Positions 1 to 13,435 of a DNA stretch of 64,000 nucleotides are shown here, in pieces; positions within the stretch are counted from its first letter, which is position 1, and each line of letters starts with the position of its first letter. The stretch spans positions 1 to 64,000 of the forward strand of contig NZ_JABMCE010000069.1 in NCBI RefSeq assembly GCF_013359865.1. The letters are read 5' to 3'. The position numbers and the translations under genes are program-made. The notes under the pieces are model-generated. The model saw nothing but the letters and a program-made list of their open reading frames with translations. It was not told the origin of the DNA and ran no database searches. The DNA is from Curtobacterium pusillum (GTDB lineage Bacteria; Actinomycetota; Actinomycetes; Actinomycetales; Microbacteriaceae).

Positions 1-397
1 ACTGTCCACTGGACAATCTTCAATCCAAAAGGAATTGTCTCCGACGATCACAGCCGAAGCTGATCACGCACGGGGTCAATAAATTGGCATTGACAATGTG
101 CACGCTGTTGAGTTCTCAAGGACCAGACGCACTCCCCACTCCACTCGTCACACGAGCTTCGCCAGAGAGGCATTCGTTCTTGGTGTCACCGGCCAGGTCG
201 AGCGACCTGCGTCCGACCCGGAGGTCGAGTGGCTCATCCCGAGGGAGAGAACCGGTGGAGTAGTCATCCTAGGCGTCGAAGCGATCCGGCGCAAGGCCAG
301 TTCTGAACTTCAGTGGAGGATGGTCCCGCTTGAGGGCCGGCAGGCTCTGGGCTCTCGCTCCAGCCGCTCCGCCGCACCTTTGGGGTGACGAGTAAGA
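1..397 (-). other. rRNA operon leader (5' of 16S, gene beyond left edge)
   Basis: No protein gene is credible here. Read on the minus strand, the stretch contains TTGAGAACTCAACAGCGTG (palindrome TTGAGNNCTCAA at 108-119). This is a hallmark of actinobacterial rRNA leaders just 5' of 16S, where it takes part in processing stems. A second short palindrome, TGTCCACTGGACA, lies at the very edge. The position after tyrS, on the same strand, fits a tyrS-rrs arrangement. The 16S gene itself is not in the window, so this is inference from leader motifs. Confidence 0.6.
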
Positions 398-427
398 ACT
401 TTACGCAGCACTGGGCCGGAGCGCCAA
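398..427 (-). promoter_or_regulatory. Candidate rRNA operon promoter
   Basis: On the minus strand TTGGCG (427-422) is followed after 18 bases by TAAAGT (403-398), a good sigma-70-type pair. It lies downstream of the tyrS terminator and upstream of the rRNA leader. A near-identical TTGGCA-18-TAAAGT pair precedes the exporter gene near 61.97 kb. No transcript data are available; additional rrn promoters are possible. Confidence 0.45.
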
Positions 428-482
428 CTCCCCCCACATCCCGGGCGTGTCGCGTTCTGCAACACGTGCCGCCCGAACGCAG

Positions 483-517
483 CGATGCCCGGCTCCCACC
501 ACGGGAACCGGGCATCG
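483..517 (-). terminator. tyrS terminator hairpin
   Basis: Inverted repeat with outer arms CGATGCCCGG / CCGGGCATCG, extended by an imperfect CTCCC/GGGAA stretch and a short loop, 16 bases past the tyrS stop codon. No long U-tract follows, which is common in high-GC genomes. It separates tyrS from the rRNA promoter. Confidence 0.7.
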
Positions 518-532
518 ACGGGCCGGCGACGA

Positions 533-1846
533 TCAGGAGAGCGTCACGCCGGCGAGGGTCTTCTTGCCACGACGGAGCACGAGCACTCCCCCGGGCAGCG
601 CGAGGTCCGACAGCGGTGCCGCCGGGTCCTCGGCGCGAGCGTTGTTCACGTACACGCCGCCCTGGTCGATCGCCCGCCGGGCCTCGCCGAGGGATTTCAC
701 GAGCTCGGTATCGACGAGCGCCCGGGCGACATCGGCATCCCCGGGGAGCGCGACGGAACCCGGGAGTTCGGCGATCGCCGACCGCAGCGTTTCGGTGTCG
801 AGCGCCCCGAGGTCACCGTTGCCGAACAGCGCCGCGGAGGCGTCGATCGCCGCCTGCGTCGCCTCGACCCCGTGCACGACCGCGGTCACCTCGAACGCCA
901 GCGTCCGTTGCGCCTCTCGCCGGAACGGTTCGTCGGCCACGGCCTGCTCGAGGCGCTCGATCTCGGCACGCGACAGGAACGTGAACTGCCGCAACCGGGG
1001 GATCACGTCGGCGTCCGCCGTGTTGAGCCAGAACTGGTAGAACGCGTACGGCGACGTCATCTCCGGGTCGAGCCAGATCGCGTTGCCCTCGCTCTTGCCG
1101 AACTTCGTGCCGTCGGAGTTCGTGATGAGGGGCGTCCCGAGCGCGTGCACCGCCTTGCCCTCGGTCCGCCGGATGAGCTCCGTCCCCGAGGTCAGGTTGC
1201 CCCACTGGTCCGAACCGCCGGTCTGCAGCGTGCACCCGTACTGCAGGAACAGCTCGCGGTAGTCCAGCCCCTGGAGGATCTGGTAGCTGAACTCGGTGTA
1301 GCTGATCCCCGCGTCGGAGTTCAGCCGCGCAGCGACCGCGTCCTTCTTGAGCATCGAGTTCACCCGGAAGTACTTCCCGATGTCACGCAGGAAGTCGATC
1401 GCCGACAGCGGCGCCGTCCAGTCGAGGTTGTTCACCAGCCGGACGCCGTTGTCGCCGTCCGGGCTGAGGAACCGCGACACCTGCCCCTGCAGGCGGGTCA
1501 CCCAGTCAGCGACGGTCTCGCGGGTGTTCAGCGTGCGCTCGGCCGTCGGACGCGGATCGCCGATCAGTCCGGTCGAGCCGCCGACCAACGCCAGCGGCCG
1601 GTGCCCCGCGAGCTGGATCCGGCGCATCGTCAGCAGCTGCAGCAGGTTGCCGCAGTGCAGTGACGCGGCAGTCGGGTCGAAGCCGCAGTAGTACGTGATC
1701 GGCTCGCCGGCGAGGGCCTCCTTGAGTGCCGTCTCGTCGGTGGAGACGTGCACCAGATCGCGCCAGCGCAGTTCGTCCCAGACCGAGGCGAAGGTCGGGT
1801 CGTTCTGCTGGCGCGTCAGGACATCGTGAGCGGATTCACTGGACAC
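533..1846 (-). CDS. tyrS: Tyrosyl-tRNA synthetase
   Basis: Charges tRNA-Tyr with tyrosine in the cytoplasm. The 437-residue product has the class I signatures: HCGN at about residues 64-67 (HIGH motif), KFGKS at about 248-252 (KMSKS motif) and a C-terminal S4-like RNA-binding segment from about 370. Length matches bacterial TyrS. The start is taken as GTG at 1846 because the family N-terminus begins there; the frame stays open far upstream only because of high GC. A 50-base gap with one GGAGGCGCGG repeat separates it from the DNA glycosylase gene, so it may be the last gene of the long minus-strand block. Confidence 0.95.
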   Translation of the reverse strand: MSSESAHDVLTRQQNDPTFASVWDELRWRDLVHVSTDETALKEALAGEPITYYCGFDPTAASLHCGNLLQLLTMRRIQLAGHRPLALVGGSTGLIGDPRPTAERTLNTRETVADWVTRLQGQVSRFLSPDGDNGVRLVNNLDWTAPLSAIDFLRDIGKYFRVNSMLKKDAVAARLNSDAGISYTEFSYQILQGLDYRELFLQYGCTLQTGGSDQWGNLTSGTELIRRTEGKAVHALGTPLITNSDGTKFGKSEGNAIWLDPEMTSPYAFYQFWLNTADADVIPRLRQFTFLSRAEIERLEQAVADEPFRREAQRTLAFEVTAVVHGVEATQAAIDASAALFGNGDLGALDTETLRSAIAELPGSVALPGDADVARALVDTELVKSLGEARRAIDQGGVYVNNARAEDPAAPLSDLALPGGVLVLRRGKKTLAGVTLS

Positions 1847-1876
1847 CCAGCCATCGTAGCGGCGCGGGGCGGGGCG

Positions 1877-1886
1877 GGAGGCGCGG
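1877..1886. repeat. Single GGAGGCGCGG repeat between glycosylase gene and tyrS
   Basis: Exact copy of the 10-mer described in the findings, alone, with no inverted partner, in the 50-base gap between the mpg stop codon and the tyrS start codon. Confidence 0.7.
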
Positions 1887-1896
1887 GTCGAGACGG

Positions 1897-5292
<3,396 letters not shown>

Positions 5293-5307
5293 GTGGGTCT
5301 CCCTCGG

Positions 5308-6324
5308 TCAGGCCGTCGCGGTCGCGGTGGTCGCGGTCGCGGTGGTCGCGGTGCTCGCGTTCGCGGTGGTCGCGTTCGCGGTGGTCGCGTTCGCGGTGGT
5401 CGCGTTCGCTGCCAGGAGCCAGGCGAGGAGCGCCTTCTGGGCGTGCAGACGGTTCTCCGCCTCGTCCCAGATGATGCTCCGCGGGCCGTCGATGACCTCG
5501 GCGGTGACCTCGTAGCCCCGGTCCGCCGGAAGGCAGTGCATGAAGACCGCGTCGTCGGCGGCGTGCGCCATGAGGGCGTCGTCGACGCGGTACCCGTTGA
5601 AGGTGTCGAGTCGGGCCTGCTTCTCGTCCTCCTTGCCCATGGACACCCAGGTGTCGGTCACGACGACGTCCGCCCCGGCGACGGCCGCGACCGGGTCGGT
5701 CACGACGAGGACCGAGCCGCCGGTCTCCGCCGCGCGGCGTTCGCCGTCCGCGACGACTTCTGCCGCCGGGGAGAACTCGGCCGGCGCCGCGACCCGGACG
5801 TGCATGCCCGCGGTGGCGCCGGCCAGCAGGTAGGACTGCGCCATGTTGCTCGCCCCGTCGCCGATGAACGCCACGGTCTGGCCCGCGAGGGTCCCCCGGT
5901 GCTCACGGATGGTCAGGAGGTCGGCGAGGAGTTGGCACGGGTGGAAGTCGTCCGACAGGGCGTTCACCACGGGGACGCTGGTGTTCGCCGCCATCTCCTC
6001 GAGGCCGGCCTGCCCGTACGTGCGCCAGACGATCGCGGACACCATGCGCTCGAGCACGCGGGCGGTGTCCGACGGGGTCTCCTTGCCGCCGAGCTGGCTG
6101 TTCGCCGTCGAGATGATGAGCGGGCTGCCGCCGAGGTCGGAGATGCCGACGTGGAAGGACACCCGGGTACGAGTCGACGACTTGTCGAAGATCACCGCGA
6201 CGCTCTGCGGACCCGCGAGGGGCTTCGAGCCCCAGCGGTCGGCCTTCATCTGCTCGGCGAGGTCGAGGATCGCGGACTGCTCGGCCTGGCTGAGATCGTC
6301 GTCCCGGAGGAAGTGGCGGGTCAT
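5308..6324 (-). CDS. argF: Ornithine carbamoyltransferase with repetitive C-terminal tail
   Basis: Makes citrulline from ornithine and carbamoyl phosphate. The 338-residue protein has the carbamoyl-phosphate motif S-T-R-T-R near residue 50 and the ornithine-loop H-C-L-P motif near 265. The family normally ends soon after L-L-A-W-L-L. Here about 30 extra residues follow, made of N-A-T-T-A repeats and then Thr/Ala repeats, encoded by tandem 15-bp and shorter units (about 5311-5410). The ATG overlaps the argD stop (ATGA) and has GAGGAG upstream. The tail is probably unstructured and dispensable (inference). Confidence 0.96.
   Translation of the reverse strand: MTRHFLRDDDLSQAEQSAILDLAEQMKADRWGSKPLAGPQSVAVIFDKSSTRTRVSFHVGISDLGGSPLIISTANSQLGGKETPSDTARVLERMVSAIVWRTYGQAGLEEMAANTSVPVVNALSDDFHPCQLLADLLTIREHRGTLAGQTVAFIGDGASNMAQSYLLAGATAGMHVRVAAPAEFSPAAEVVADGERRAAETGGSVLVVTDPVAAVAGADVVVTDTWVSMGKEDEKQARLDTFNGYRVDDALMAHAADDAVFMHCLPADRGYEVTAEVIDGPRSIIWDEAENRLHAQKALLAWLLAANATTANATTANATTANASTATTATATTATATA
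5311..5410. repeat. Tandem repeat encoding the ArgF C-terminal tail
   Basis: About three near-perfect 15-bp units (one is CGCGTTCGCGGTGGT on the plus strand; five residues each) followed by degenerate 6- to 9-bp GTCGCGGTG units. All unit changes keep the reading frame, so copy-number change would lengthen or shorten the tail without frameshift. Confidence 0.85.
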
Positions 6325-7544
6325 GCGGAGGTCTCCTCTGCGGCGGCGACGGCCGCAAGGCTCTGGGCGAGGATCGACACGAACTCGTCGATCTCGGCGT
6401 CGGACACGACGAGCGGCGGCGCGATGCGCAGACTCGACTCGTTCGGGGCGTTGATGATGAGACCGCGTTCGAGCGCGGCGGCGTTGACGGCGGCCGCGAC
6501 GGGGGCGGTCAGGCCGACACCGATGAGCAGACCGGTTCCGCGGACCTCTTCCACGAGGGGCGAGGCGATGCTCGCGATGCCCGCTCGGATCCGCTCCCCC
6601 TTCGTGACCGCACCGGCGACCAGGTCGGCGCGCTCGATCTCGGCGAGCACCGCGTTCGCGACGCGCGTGCCGAGCGGGTTGCCGCCGAAGGTCGAGCCGT
6701 GCTGGCCCGCCGAGAACAGGTCGGACGCCCAGCCGAACGTCACGAGCGCGCCGATCGGGAACCCGCCGGCGATGCCCTTCGCCACCGTGACCGCGTCGGG
6801 CTCGAAGCCGTGACCCTGGAACGCGAACCAGTTGCCGGTCCGTCCCACGCCGGTCTGGATCTCGTCGAGGATCAGCAGCGCGCCGTGCTCCTCGGTCAGG
6901 CGACGAGCGGCCTGCAGGAAGCCCTCGGGCAGGTCGACCACGCCCGCCTCGCCCTTGATCGGCTCGATGACCAGTGCGGCGACGGTGTCGTCGATCGACT
7001 CCTCGAGCGCGGCGACCGTCGAGTCGATGTGCTCGACACCCGGCACCATCGGCAGGAAGTCCTGCTGCAGTGCGGGCTTGCCGGTGAGCGCGAGCGCGCC
7101 CATCGTGCGGCCGTGGAAGCCCTGCTTCAGGGCGAGGATGCGGGTCCTCCGGCCGTCGGCGCCCTTGTTCAGGCGCGCGAGCTTGAACGCGGCCTCGTTC
7201 GCCTCGGCGCCGGAGTTGCCGAAGTACACGCGACCGGCCTCGCCCGCACCCGTGATGCGCTTGAGGCGCTCGGCGAGCTCGAGCTGCGGCGGCGTCGCGA
7301 AGTAGTTCGAGACGTGCACGAGCTTCGCGGCCTGGTCCGTGATCGCCTCGACCAGCGCGGGGTGCGCGTGCCCGAGGGAGTTCACCGCGATGCCGGCGAG
7401 GAAGTCGAGGTACTCCTTGCCCTCGACGTCCCAGACGCGGCAGCCCTGGCCGCGCTCGAGCATGATCTTCGGCGGTGTCAGGGATCGCATGAGCGACGCC
7501 CCGAACCGGTCGTTCCAGCTCTCGGTCTGCGTCTCGGTGCTCAC
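6321..7544 (-). CDS. argD: Acetylornithine aminotransferase
   Basis: PLP enzyme converting N-acetylglutamate semialdehyde to N-acetylornithine. The 407-residue product has the class III aminotransferase features: G-N-S-G-A-E-A-N-E-A-A-F, I-L-D-E-I-Q-T-G-V-G-R-T-G, and A-K-G-I-A-G-G-F-P-I-G with the PLP lysine. Start chosen at GTG 7544, which overlaps the argB stop codon (GTGA); the upstream open frame is a shadow of argB. Confidence 0.96.
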   Translation of the reverse strand: MSTETQTESWNDRFGASLMRSLTPPKIMLERGQGCRVWDVEGKEYLDFLAGIAVNSLGHAHPALVEAITDQAAKLVHVSNYFATPPQLELAERLKRITGAGEAGRVYFGNSGAEANEAAFKLARLNKGADGRRTRILALKQGFHGRTMGALALTGKPALQQDFLPMVPGVEHIDSTVAALEESIDDTVAALVIEPIKGEAGVVDLPEGFLQAARRLTEEHGALLILDEIQTGVGRTGNWFAFQGHGFEPDAVTVAKGIAGGFPIGALVTFGWASDLFSAGQHGSTFGGNPLGTRVANAVLAEIERADLVAGAVTKGERIRAGIASIASPLVEEVRGTGLLIGVGLTAPVAAAVNAAALERGLIINAPNESSLRIAPPLVVSDAEIDEFVSILAQSLAAVAAAEETSA

Positions 7545-8572
7545 TGCTCGTGTCCCTTTCCGGTCGTGTCGTATTCGTGCTTCCCCGCGGGAGTGCTCGG
7601 CGCTGCGACGCGTCGGCCGATCTCCGCGTGGGTCATCTGGTTCTCGGTGCGACGGCTCGGGTCCGGGATCACCTCGGTGCCCGCCCCCCGGAGCGTGAAG
7701 ACCTCGAGGAGGATCGAGTGCGGGATCCGGCCGTCGATGATCGTCGCGCCGCCGACCCCGCCGACCACCGCGTCGAGGCACGCCGTCATCTTCGGGATCA
7801 TCCCCGACTCGAGCGACGGGAGCAGCTCGCGGAGCTCCTCGACCGCGATGAGGTCGACGATCGAGTCGCGGTCCGGCCAGTTGCGGTACAGCCCGGGCAC
7901 GTCCGTCAGCATCATGAGCTTCGACGCCTTGAGCGCGATCGCGAGTGCCCCGGCCGCGGCGTCCGCGTTCACGTTGAGCGCCTGGTCCGGGTGGGCGTCG
8001 TCGATGGCGATGCTCGAGACCACCGGGATGCGCCCGGCCTCGATCGCGGCGAGGACCCCGGACGGGTCCACGTGGGTGATGTCGCCGACGTGTCCGAGGT
8101 CGAAGTACTCCCCGTCGACGACGACGCCCTTCTTCTCGCCGGTGAACAGCGAACCGCCGTCGCCGAACACGCCGACGGCCAGGCCCTCGCCGTGCTCGTT
8201 CATCAGGTCGACGATCTCGCGGTTGACCTCGCCCGCCAGGACGTCGCGGACGACCGAGATCGCCTCGGTCGTGGTGACGCGGTAGCCGCCGCGGAACTCG
8301 GACTCGATGCCCTGCTCCTTGAGCGCCGCCGAGATCTGCGGGCCGCCCCCGTGCACGACGACCGGGTGGAGTCCGGCGTAGCGCAGGTAGACCATGTCCT
8401 CGGCGAACGCGCGCTTGAGGTCGTCGTTCACCATGGCGTTGCCACCGAACTTGACGACGACGATCTTGCCCGAGAACCGCTTCAGCCACGGCAGGGACTC
8501 GATGAGCGTCGCGGCCTTGACGGTCGCGAGCTCGTGCTCTTCTTCCTTCGAGAGGACGCTGTCGTCGGCCAT
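7541..8572 (-). CDS. argB: Acetylglutamate kinase
   Basis: Phosphorylates N-acetylglutamate, usually the regulated step of the pathway. The protein of 343 residues has the amino-acid kinase motifs V-V-K-F-G-G-N-A (about 40-47) and H-G-G-G-P-Q-I. It is about 40 residues longer than most ArgB proteins, because of an N-terminal region before the kinase fold and a polar C-terminal tail. The ATG shares one base with the argJ stop (TGATG). Confidence 0.95.
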   Translation of the reverse strand: MADDSVLSKEEEHELATVKAATLIESLPWLKRFSGKIVVVKFGGNAMVNDDLKRAFAEDMVYLRYAGLHPVVVHGGGPQISAALKEQGIESEFRGGYRVTTTEAISVVRDVLAGEVNREIVDLMNEHGEGLAVGVFGDGGSLFTGEKKGVVVDGEYFDLGHVGDITHVDPSGVLAAIEAGRIPVVSSIAIDDAHPDQALNVNADAAAGALAIALKASKLMMLTDVPGLYRNWPDRDSIVDLIAVEELRELLPSLESGMIPKMTACLDAVVGGVGGATIIDGRIPHSILLEVFTLRGAGTEVIPDPSRRTENQMTHAEIGRRVAAPSTPAGKHEYDTTGKGHEQ

Positions 8573-9771
8573 CAGCTGGAGTACGCGCTGTTCTCGTGCA
8601 CGTAGTCGTGCGTGAGGTCGTTGGTGAGGATCGTCGCCGCGTACGGTCCGACCCCGAGGTCGATGAGCACGTGGGTGTCCCGAGGGGTCAGGTCGACGCT
8701 GTCGCTCGGCTGGTCCGGTGCGCCGGCGTGGCAGACGCGCACGCCGTTCATCGTGACGTCCACGGCGTACGGGTCGAACTCGGCGTCGGTCGTGCCGATC
8801 GCCGCGAGGACCCTTCCCCAGTTCGGGTCGTTGCCGAACACAGCGGCCTTGAACAGGTTGTTGCGCGCGACGCTCCGACCGACCGTGACCGCGTCGTCCT
8901 CGCTCGCGGCGTTCACGACCTCGATCGCGATGTCGTGGCTCGCGCCCTCGGCATCCTGCTGCAGCTGCCGCGCGAGATCGGCGCAGACGGCCGTCAGCGC
9001 TTCCTGGAAGTCGCCGACCTCGGGCGTGACACCGCTCGCCCCGGAGGAGAGCAGCACGACCGTGTCGTTGGTGGACATGCAGCCGTCGGAGTCGACGCGG
9101 TCGAAGGTCACCCGGGTGGCCGCCCGGAGCGCCTGGTCGAGCTCGTCCGATCCGAGGACCGCGTCCGTGGTGATGACCACGAGCATCGTCGCGAGGCCCG
9201 GAGCGAGCATGCCCGCCCCCTTCGCCATACCGCCGACGGTCCAGCCGTCCTCGGTGACGACGGACTGCTTCGGCTTCGTGTCGGTCGTCATGATCGCCGT
9301 GGCGGCATCGGGACCACCGTCGGCGGTGAGGGCGGCGCTCGCGAGGTCGACACCCTTGAGGACGGTGTCCCGGAACGCCTGACCGCCGACGCCGATCAGC
9401 CCGGTCGAGCACACCACGACGTCACCGGCACCGATGCCGAGCGCATCGCCGACGGCTTCCGCCGTGAGGTGGGTGGTCTGGAAGCCGAACGGACCCGTGA
9501 AGCAGTTCGCGCCTCCTGAGTTGAGGACGACCGCACGCGCGACACCGTCACCGACCACCTGACGCGACCAGATGACGGGGTGCGCCTGCGCGCGGTTGCT
9601 CGTGAAGACGGCGGCGACCGCCGCCCGGGGGCCGTCGTTGACGACGAGGGCCACGTCGGGCTTGCCGCTCGGCTTCAGTCCTGCGGTCACGCCGGCCGCG
9701 CGGAAGCCCGCTGCCGCGGTGACGCCCTGGAGGCGCGGCTCGGTCTGGGTGCTGTCGGTCACGTCGGTCAC
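8572..9771 (-). CDS. argJ: Glutamate N-acetyltransferase / amino-acid acetyltransferase (ArgJ)
   Basis: Transfers acetyl from N-acetylornithine to glutamate, recycling the acetyl group. The 399-residue precursor contains [16 protein letters not shown]; ArgJ proteins self-cleave between the Ala and Thr of A-T-M-L to give alpha and beta chains, the Thr being the nucleophile. The start is GTG 9771, which overlaps the argC stop (GTGA). A GGAGGCGCGG repeat at 9729-9738 encodes P-R-L-Q in the variable N-terminus. Confidence 0.95.
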   Translation of the reverse strand: MTDVTDSTQTEPRLQGVTAAAGFRAAGVTAGLKPSGKPDVALVVNDGPRAAVAAVFTSNRAQAHPVIWSRQVVGDGVARAVVLNSGGANCFTGPFGFQTTHLTAEAVGDALGIGAGDVVVCSTGLIGVGGQAFRDTVLKGVDLASAALTADGGPDAATAIMTTDTKPKQSVVTEDGWTVGGMAKGAGMLAPGLATMLVVITTDAVLGSDELDQALRAATRVTFDRVDSDGCMSTNDTVVLLSSGASGVTPEVGDFQEALTAVCADLARQLQQDAEGASHDIAIEVVNAASEDDAVTVGRSVARNNLFKAAVFGNDPNWGRVLAAIGTTDAEFDPYAVDVTMNGVRVCHAGAPDQPSDSVDLTPRDTHVLIDLGVGPYAATILTNDLTHDYVHENSAYSS

Positions 9772-10865
9772 GGTGCGACTCCGTCCACGCTGAGGCCGAG
9801 GGTCTCCGGGAAGCCCAGGGCGATGTTCGTCGACTGGACGGCGGCACCCGCGGTGCCCTTCGCCAGGTTGTCGAGGGCGCTGACCGCGACGACCCGGCCT
9901 GCGGCCTCGTCCACTGCGATCCCGACCAGGGCCGTGTTCGCCCCGATCGTGTCGGCGACCCGGGGGAACTCCCCCTCGGGCAGGAGGTGCACGAAGGGCT
10001 CGTCGGCGTAGGCCTGCTCCCACGCCAGTCGGACGTCGCGGGCGCTCACCCCGGGGGCGAGCTTCGCGGTGGTCGTCGCGAGGATGCCCCGTGACATCGG
10101 AACGAGGACGGGCGTGAACGAGATGGTCACGTCCGACGCGCCGGCGACCTCGAGGTTCTGCTGGATCTCCGGGATGTGCCGGTGCTTCCCGCCGACCGCG
10201 TAGGCGCTGGCGGAACCCATGATCTCGGACGCGAGGTAGGTCGTCGCGAGCTTCTTGCCGGCACCGCTCGGGCCGACGCTCAGCACGGCGACGATGTCGT
10301 CCGACTCGACGAGCCCGGCCTGGATGCCCGGCTGGATGCCGAGCGTCACCGCGGTCACGTTGCAGCCGGGGACCGCGATCCGCTTCGTGCCGACGAGCGC
10401 GGACCGCTGGCGACCCAGCGCCTGGATGTCGTCGACGTCGCGCCACTCGTCCGCCGAGCCCGGCGTCGGGGCCGCGTGCAGCAGCTCCGGGAGGCCGTAG
10501 GTCCAGGCGCCGTGGTAGTCGCCGCCGTAGAACGCTTCCCAGGCGGCCGGGTCGGTCAGGCGGTGATCCGCGCCGCAGTCCACGACGAGGGCGTCGTCGC
10601 CCAGCTCGGCGGTGATCGCCCCGGACTGACCGTGCGGAAGCGCCAGGAACACCACGTCGTGCCCGCGCAGGTTCTCCGCCGTCGTCTCGACCAGGGTCAG
10701 GTGCGACAGCGAGCGGAGGTGCGGCTGCGTCGCGATGAGCGGCTGTCCGGCGTTCGAGAACGCCGTCACCGTCCTGACGTCGAACTCGGGATGGCCGGAG
10801 AGCACGCGCAGGAGCTCACCGCCCGCGTAGCCGGAGGCTCCCGCCACGGCGACGGATACGGACAT
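9768..10865 (-). CDS. argC: N-acetyl-gamma-glutamyl-phosphate reductase
   Basis: NADPH-dependent reduction of N-acetylglutamyl phosphate. The 365-residue protein starts with the Rossmann segment [11 protein letters not shown] and has P-G-C-N-V-T-A, whose cysteine is the catalytic residue of the family. ATG is preceded by AAGGTGG. It is the first arg gene; the 77-base gap from pheT shows no palindrome I would call an ArgR box, so the arg genes may share transcription with pheST or use a weak internal promoter. Confidence 0.96.
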   Translation of the reverse strand: MSVSVAVAGASGYAGGELLRVLSGHPEFDVRTVTAFSNAGQPLIATQPHLRSLSHLTLVETTAENLRGHDVVFLALPHGQSGAITAELGDDALVVDCGADHRLTDPAAWEAFYGGDYHGAWTYGLPELLHAAPTPGSADEWRDVDDIQALGRQRSALVGTKRIAVPGCNVTAVTLGIQPGIQAGLVESDDIVAVLSVGPSGAGKKLATTYLASEIMGSASAYAVGGKHRHIPEIQQNLEVAGASDVTISFTPVLVPMSRGILATTTAKLAPGVSARDVRLAWEQAYADEPFVHLLPEGEFPRVADTIGANTALVGIAVDEAAGRVVAVSALDNLAKGTAGAAVQSTNIALGFPETLGLSVDGVAP

Positions 10866-10942
10866 GGGATTCCACCTTTGGTCGGACTGGTCGTCGAGAG
10901 AGTCGGAGGCGGCGGCCCCGGGCGGTGCTGGTCCCGATGGGA

Positions 10943-13435
10943 TCAGTCGCGCAGGGTCGCCCCGAATCGCTCGCCGGCACGTCGGACGGCGCCGTCGCGG
11001 GCCTGGGTGGCCTCGGCAGCGGTCAGCGTGCGGTCCGTGGCGCGGAAGCGCAGCGCGAACGTGAGGGACTTCTGTCCCTCGTCCACGCCGGTGCCCCGGT
11101 AGTCGTCCACGAGGCGAGCATACTCCAAGAGCTCCCCCGCACCAGTCCGTACCGCATCCAGTACATCGCCCGCCGGGACATCGGCCGCGACCACCAGCGA
11201 GAGGTCCTGCGTCGCCGCCGGGTAGGACACGATCGGCGCCACCGAGACGAGCTCGGGTGCTGCGGCGACCAGCGCGTCGAGGTCGAGTTCGACGACCGCG
11301 ACGACGCGCGGCAGGACCGCCGCCTCGGTGAGCTCGGGCAGGAGTTCGCCCGCGACACCCACCACGGCGTCGCCCACGAGGAGCGAGGCCGCACGGCCCG
11401 GGTGCAGGGACGGGTGGGTGGTCTGCGCCACGTCGAGGTCCACGCCGACGGCCCAGGCCACGGCACGGGCGACGTCCAGCGCGTCCGCGATGCCGTACGG
11501 CTCGGGCTGGACGCCCGGCTGCTTCACGACGCGGTTGCCGGTGAGCAGCGCGGACACGTGGAACGGCTGCGGCGGCAGGGATGCGTCGAGCGCGGCCAGG
11601 GTCTCGCGGTCCGGCAGCGCGGCACCGGCCGGGACCGTCTCGGTACCGAGCGTCTCGCCCCGCACCGGGAGGAACACGCGCGAGGTCTCGTAGAGGGCGA
11701 CGTCCACGAGCCCGCGGGACACGTTGCGACGCGCGGCGTCCACGAGCGCGGGCAGCCCGCTGCGCCGCAGGAGGTTCTGCTCACTGTCGAGGGCGTTCGC
11801 GAGCACCACGCTCGGTCCGCCCTCGCCGTCGATGCCCGGGTACGCGTCCTGGGTGGCCCGCGACACGAACGGCGCCGTGACGACCTCTACCAGGCCGTCG
11901 GCCGCCAGCGCCGCGGAGACCCGACGACGTGCCTGCTGGTGTCCGGTCAGGCCCCGGCCGGGCGGGGCGACGGGCAGGACGCTCGGGATGCGGTCGTAGC
12001 CGACGATGCGTGCGACCTCTTCGACGAGGGTGGTGTCGTCGGTGAGGTCCGGACGCCAGGACGCCGGGGTGACGGCGAGCGTCTCGCCGTCGACATCGAC
12101 CCTGGAACCGATCGCGCGGAGCGTGTCGATGACCTCGGCGTCGGTGTACTCGACACCGATCATCTCGGCAGGTCGGGAGATCCGCATGGTCACGGTCGGC
12201 CGCGGCGTGGTGTCGACGAGGGTGGATCCGAGGGTGTCGGCCGTGCCGCCGGCGAGCTCGACGAGGAGCTCGACGGCGCGGTTCGCGGCCGCCTCGGCCA
12301 CGAGCGGGTCGACCCCGCGCTCGAACCGTCGGGACGCCTCGCTCGGGAGCTTGTGCCGACGAGCGGTGCGGGCGATCGAGACCTGGTCGAAACCGGCGGC
12401 CTCGATCAGGACGTCCGTCGTGGTGCCGGAGATCTCGGTCCGGGCGCCGCCCATCACGCCGGCGAGGCCGACCGGGCCCGCGTCGTCGGTGATCACGAGG
12501 TCTTCCGGGTCGAGCTTCCGCTCGACGTCGTCGAGCGTCGTCAGGGTCTCGCCCGCCGCGGCCCGGCGGACACCGAGGCCGCCCTGCACCTTCGTCAGGT
12601 CGTACCCGTGCAGGGGCTGGCCGAGCTCGAACATGACGTAGTTCGTGATGTCGACGGGCAGCGAGATCGAGCGCACCCCGGCGAGGGCCAGCCGCGAGAC
12701 CATCCACGCGGGTGTCTTGGCCGCGGGGTCGATGCCGCGGACCACGCGCGTGACGAAGGTGTGCGCACCGAGGCGGCCGCGGATCGGAGCCCGATCGTCG
12801 ATCGTCACCGCGAAGCCGTCGGCGGTGCGCGGCGTGACGCGGTCCGCCGGGTCGTGGAAGCTCGCGCCCGTGGCGTGGGCGTACTCCCGTGCGACACCGC
12901 GCATGCTCATGACGTAGCCGCGGTCAGGGGTGACGTTGATCTCGACCGCGGCGTCGTCGAGACCGAGGAGCGCGATGGCGTCCTGTCCGACCTCGGGCTC
13001 CATGCCGAGGTCGGCGAAGCGCAGGATGCCGTCGTGCTCGTCGCCGAGTCCCAGCTCGCGCGCCGAGGCGATCATGCCGTCGGACACGTGGCCGTAGGTC
13101 TTGCGCGCCGCGATCGGGAACGGGCCGGGCAACACGGCGCCCGGCAGCGTGACCACGACGAGGTCGCCGACGTCGAAGTTGTGCGCACCGCAGACGATGC
13201 CACGGGGCTCGGACTCCCCGACGTCCACCTGGCACCAGTTGATCGTCTTGCCGTTCTTCTGCGGCTCGGGCTCGCGCTCGAGCACACGGCCGACGACGAT
13301 CGGACCGGTCAGGTCGTAGGTGTGGACGTCCTCTTCCTCGAAGCCCACCGACACGAGCGCCGCGTGGACGTGCTCGAGGGTGACGTCGTCGGGGAGGTCG
13401 ACGGACTCACCGAGCCAACGGAGTGGGACGCGCAT
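10943..13435 (-). CDS. pheT: Phenylalanyl-tRNA synthetase beta subunit
   Basis: Beta chain of the alpha2-beta2 enzyme; binds and edits tRNA-Phe. The 830-residue protein has the expected order: an N-terminal OB-type tRNA-binding domain (about 40-150, with V-C-G-A-H-N-F), B3/B4 editing and B5 domains, a catalytic-like domain, and a C-terminal ferredoxin-fold anticodon-binding domain ending [10 protein letters not shown]. The ATG shares one base with the pheS stop codon. Confidence 0.97.
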   Translation of the reverse strand: MRVPLRWLGESVDLPDDVTLEHVHAALVSVGFEEEDVHTYDLTGPIVVGRVLEREPEPQKNGKTINWCQVDVGESEPRGIVCGAHNFDVGDLVVVTLPGAVLPGPFPIAARKTYGHVSDGMIASARELGLGDEHDGILRFADLGMEPEVGQDAIALLGLDDAAVEINVTPDRGYVMSMRGVAREYAHATGASFHDPADRVTPRTADGFAVTIDDRAPIRGRLGAHTFVTRVVRGIDPAAKTPAWMVSRLALAGVRSISLPVDITNYVMFELGQPLHGYDLTKVQGGLGVRRAAAGETLTTLDDVERKLDPEDLVITDDAGPVGLAGVMGGARTEISGTTTDVLIEAAGFDQVSIARTARRHKLPSEASRRFERGVDPLVAEAAANRAVELLVELAGGTADTLGSTLVDTTPRPTVTMRISRPAEMIGVEYTDAEVIDTLRAIGSRVDVDGETLAVTPASWRPDLTDDTTLVEEVARIVGYDRIPSVLPVAPPGRGLTGHQQARRRVSAALAADGLVEVVTAPFVSRATQDAYPGIDGEGGPSVVLANALDSEQNLLRRSGLPALVDAARRNVSRGLVDVALYETSRVFLPVRGETLGTETVPAGAALPDRETLAALDASLPPQPFHVSALLTGNRVVKQPGVQPEPYGIADALDVARAVAWAVGVDLDVAQTTHPSLHPGRAASLLVGDAVVGVAGELLPELTEAAVLPRVVAVVELDLDALVAAAPELVSVAPIVSYPAATQDLSLVVAADVPAGDVLDAVRTGAGELLEYARLVDDYRGTGVDEGQKSLTFALRFRATDRTLTAAEATQARDGAVRRAGERFGATLRD

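Noticed and set aside
5308..5410. Repeat region at the argF 3' end considered as a frameshift or assembly error
   Set aside because: The frame stays open to a normal stop 15 bases before argG and all units keep frame; it reads as genuine tandem repeat, although repeat number could be miscounted in an assembly.
10866..10942. ArgR box upstream of argC
   Set aside because: The gap is GC-rich and contains nothing like the AT-rich ARG-box palindrome.
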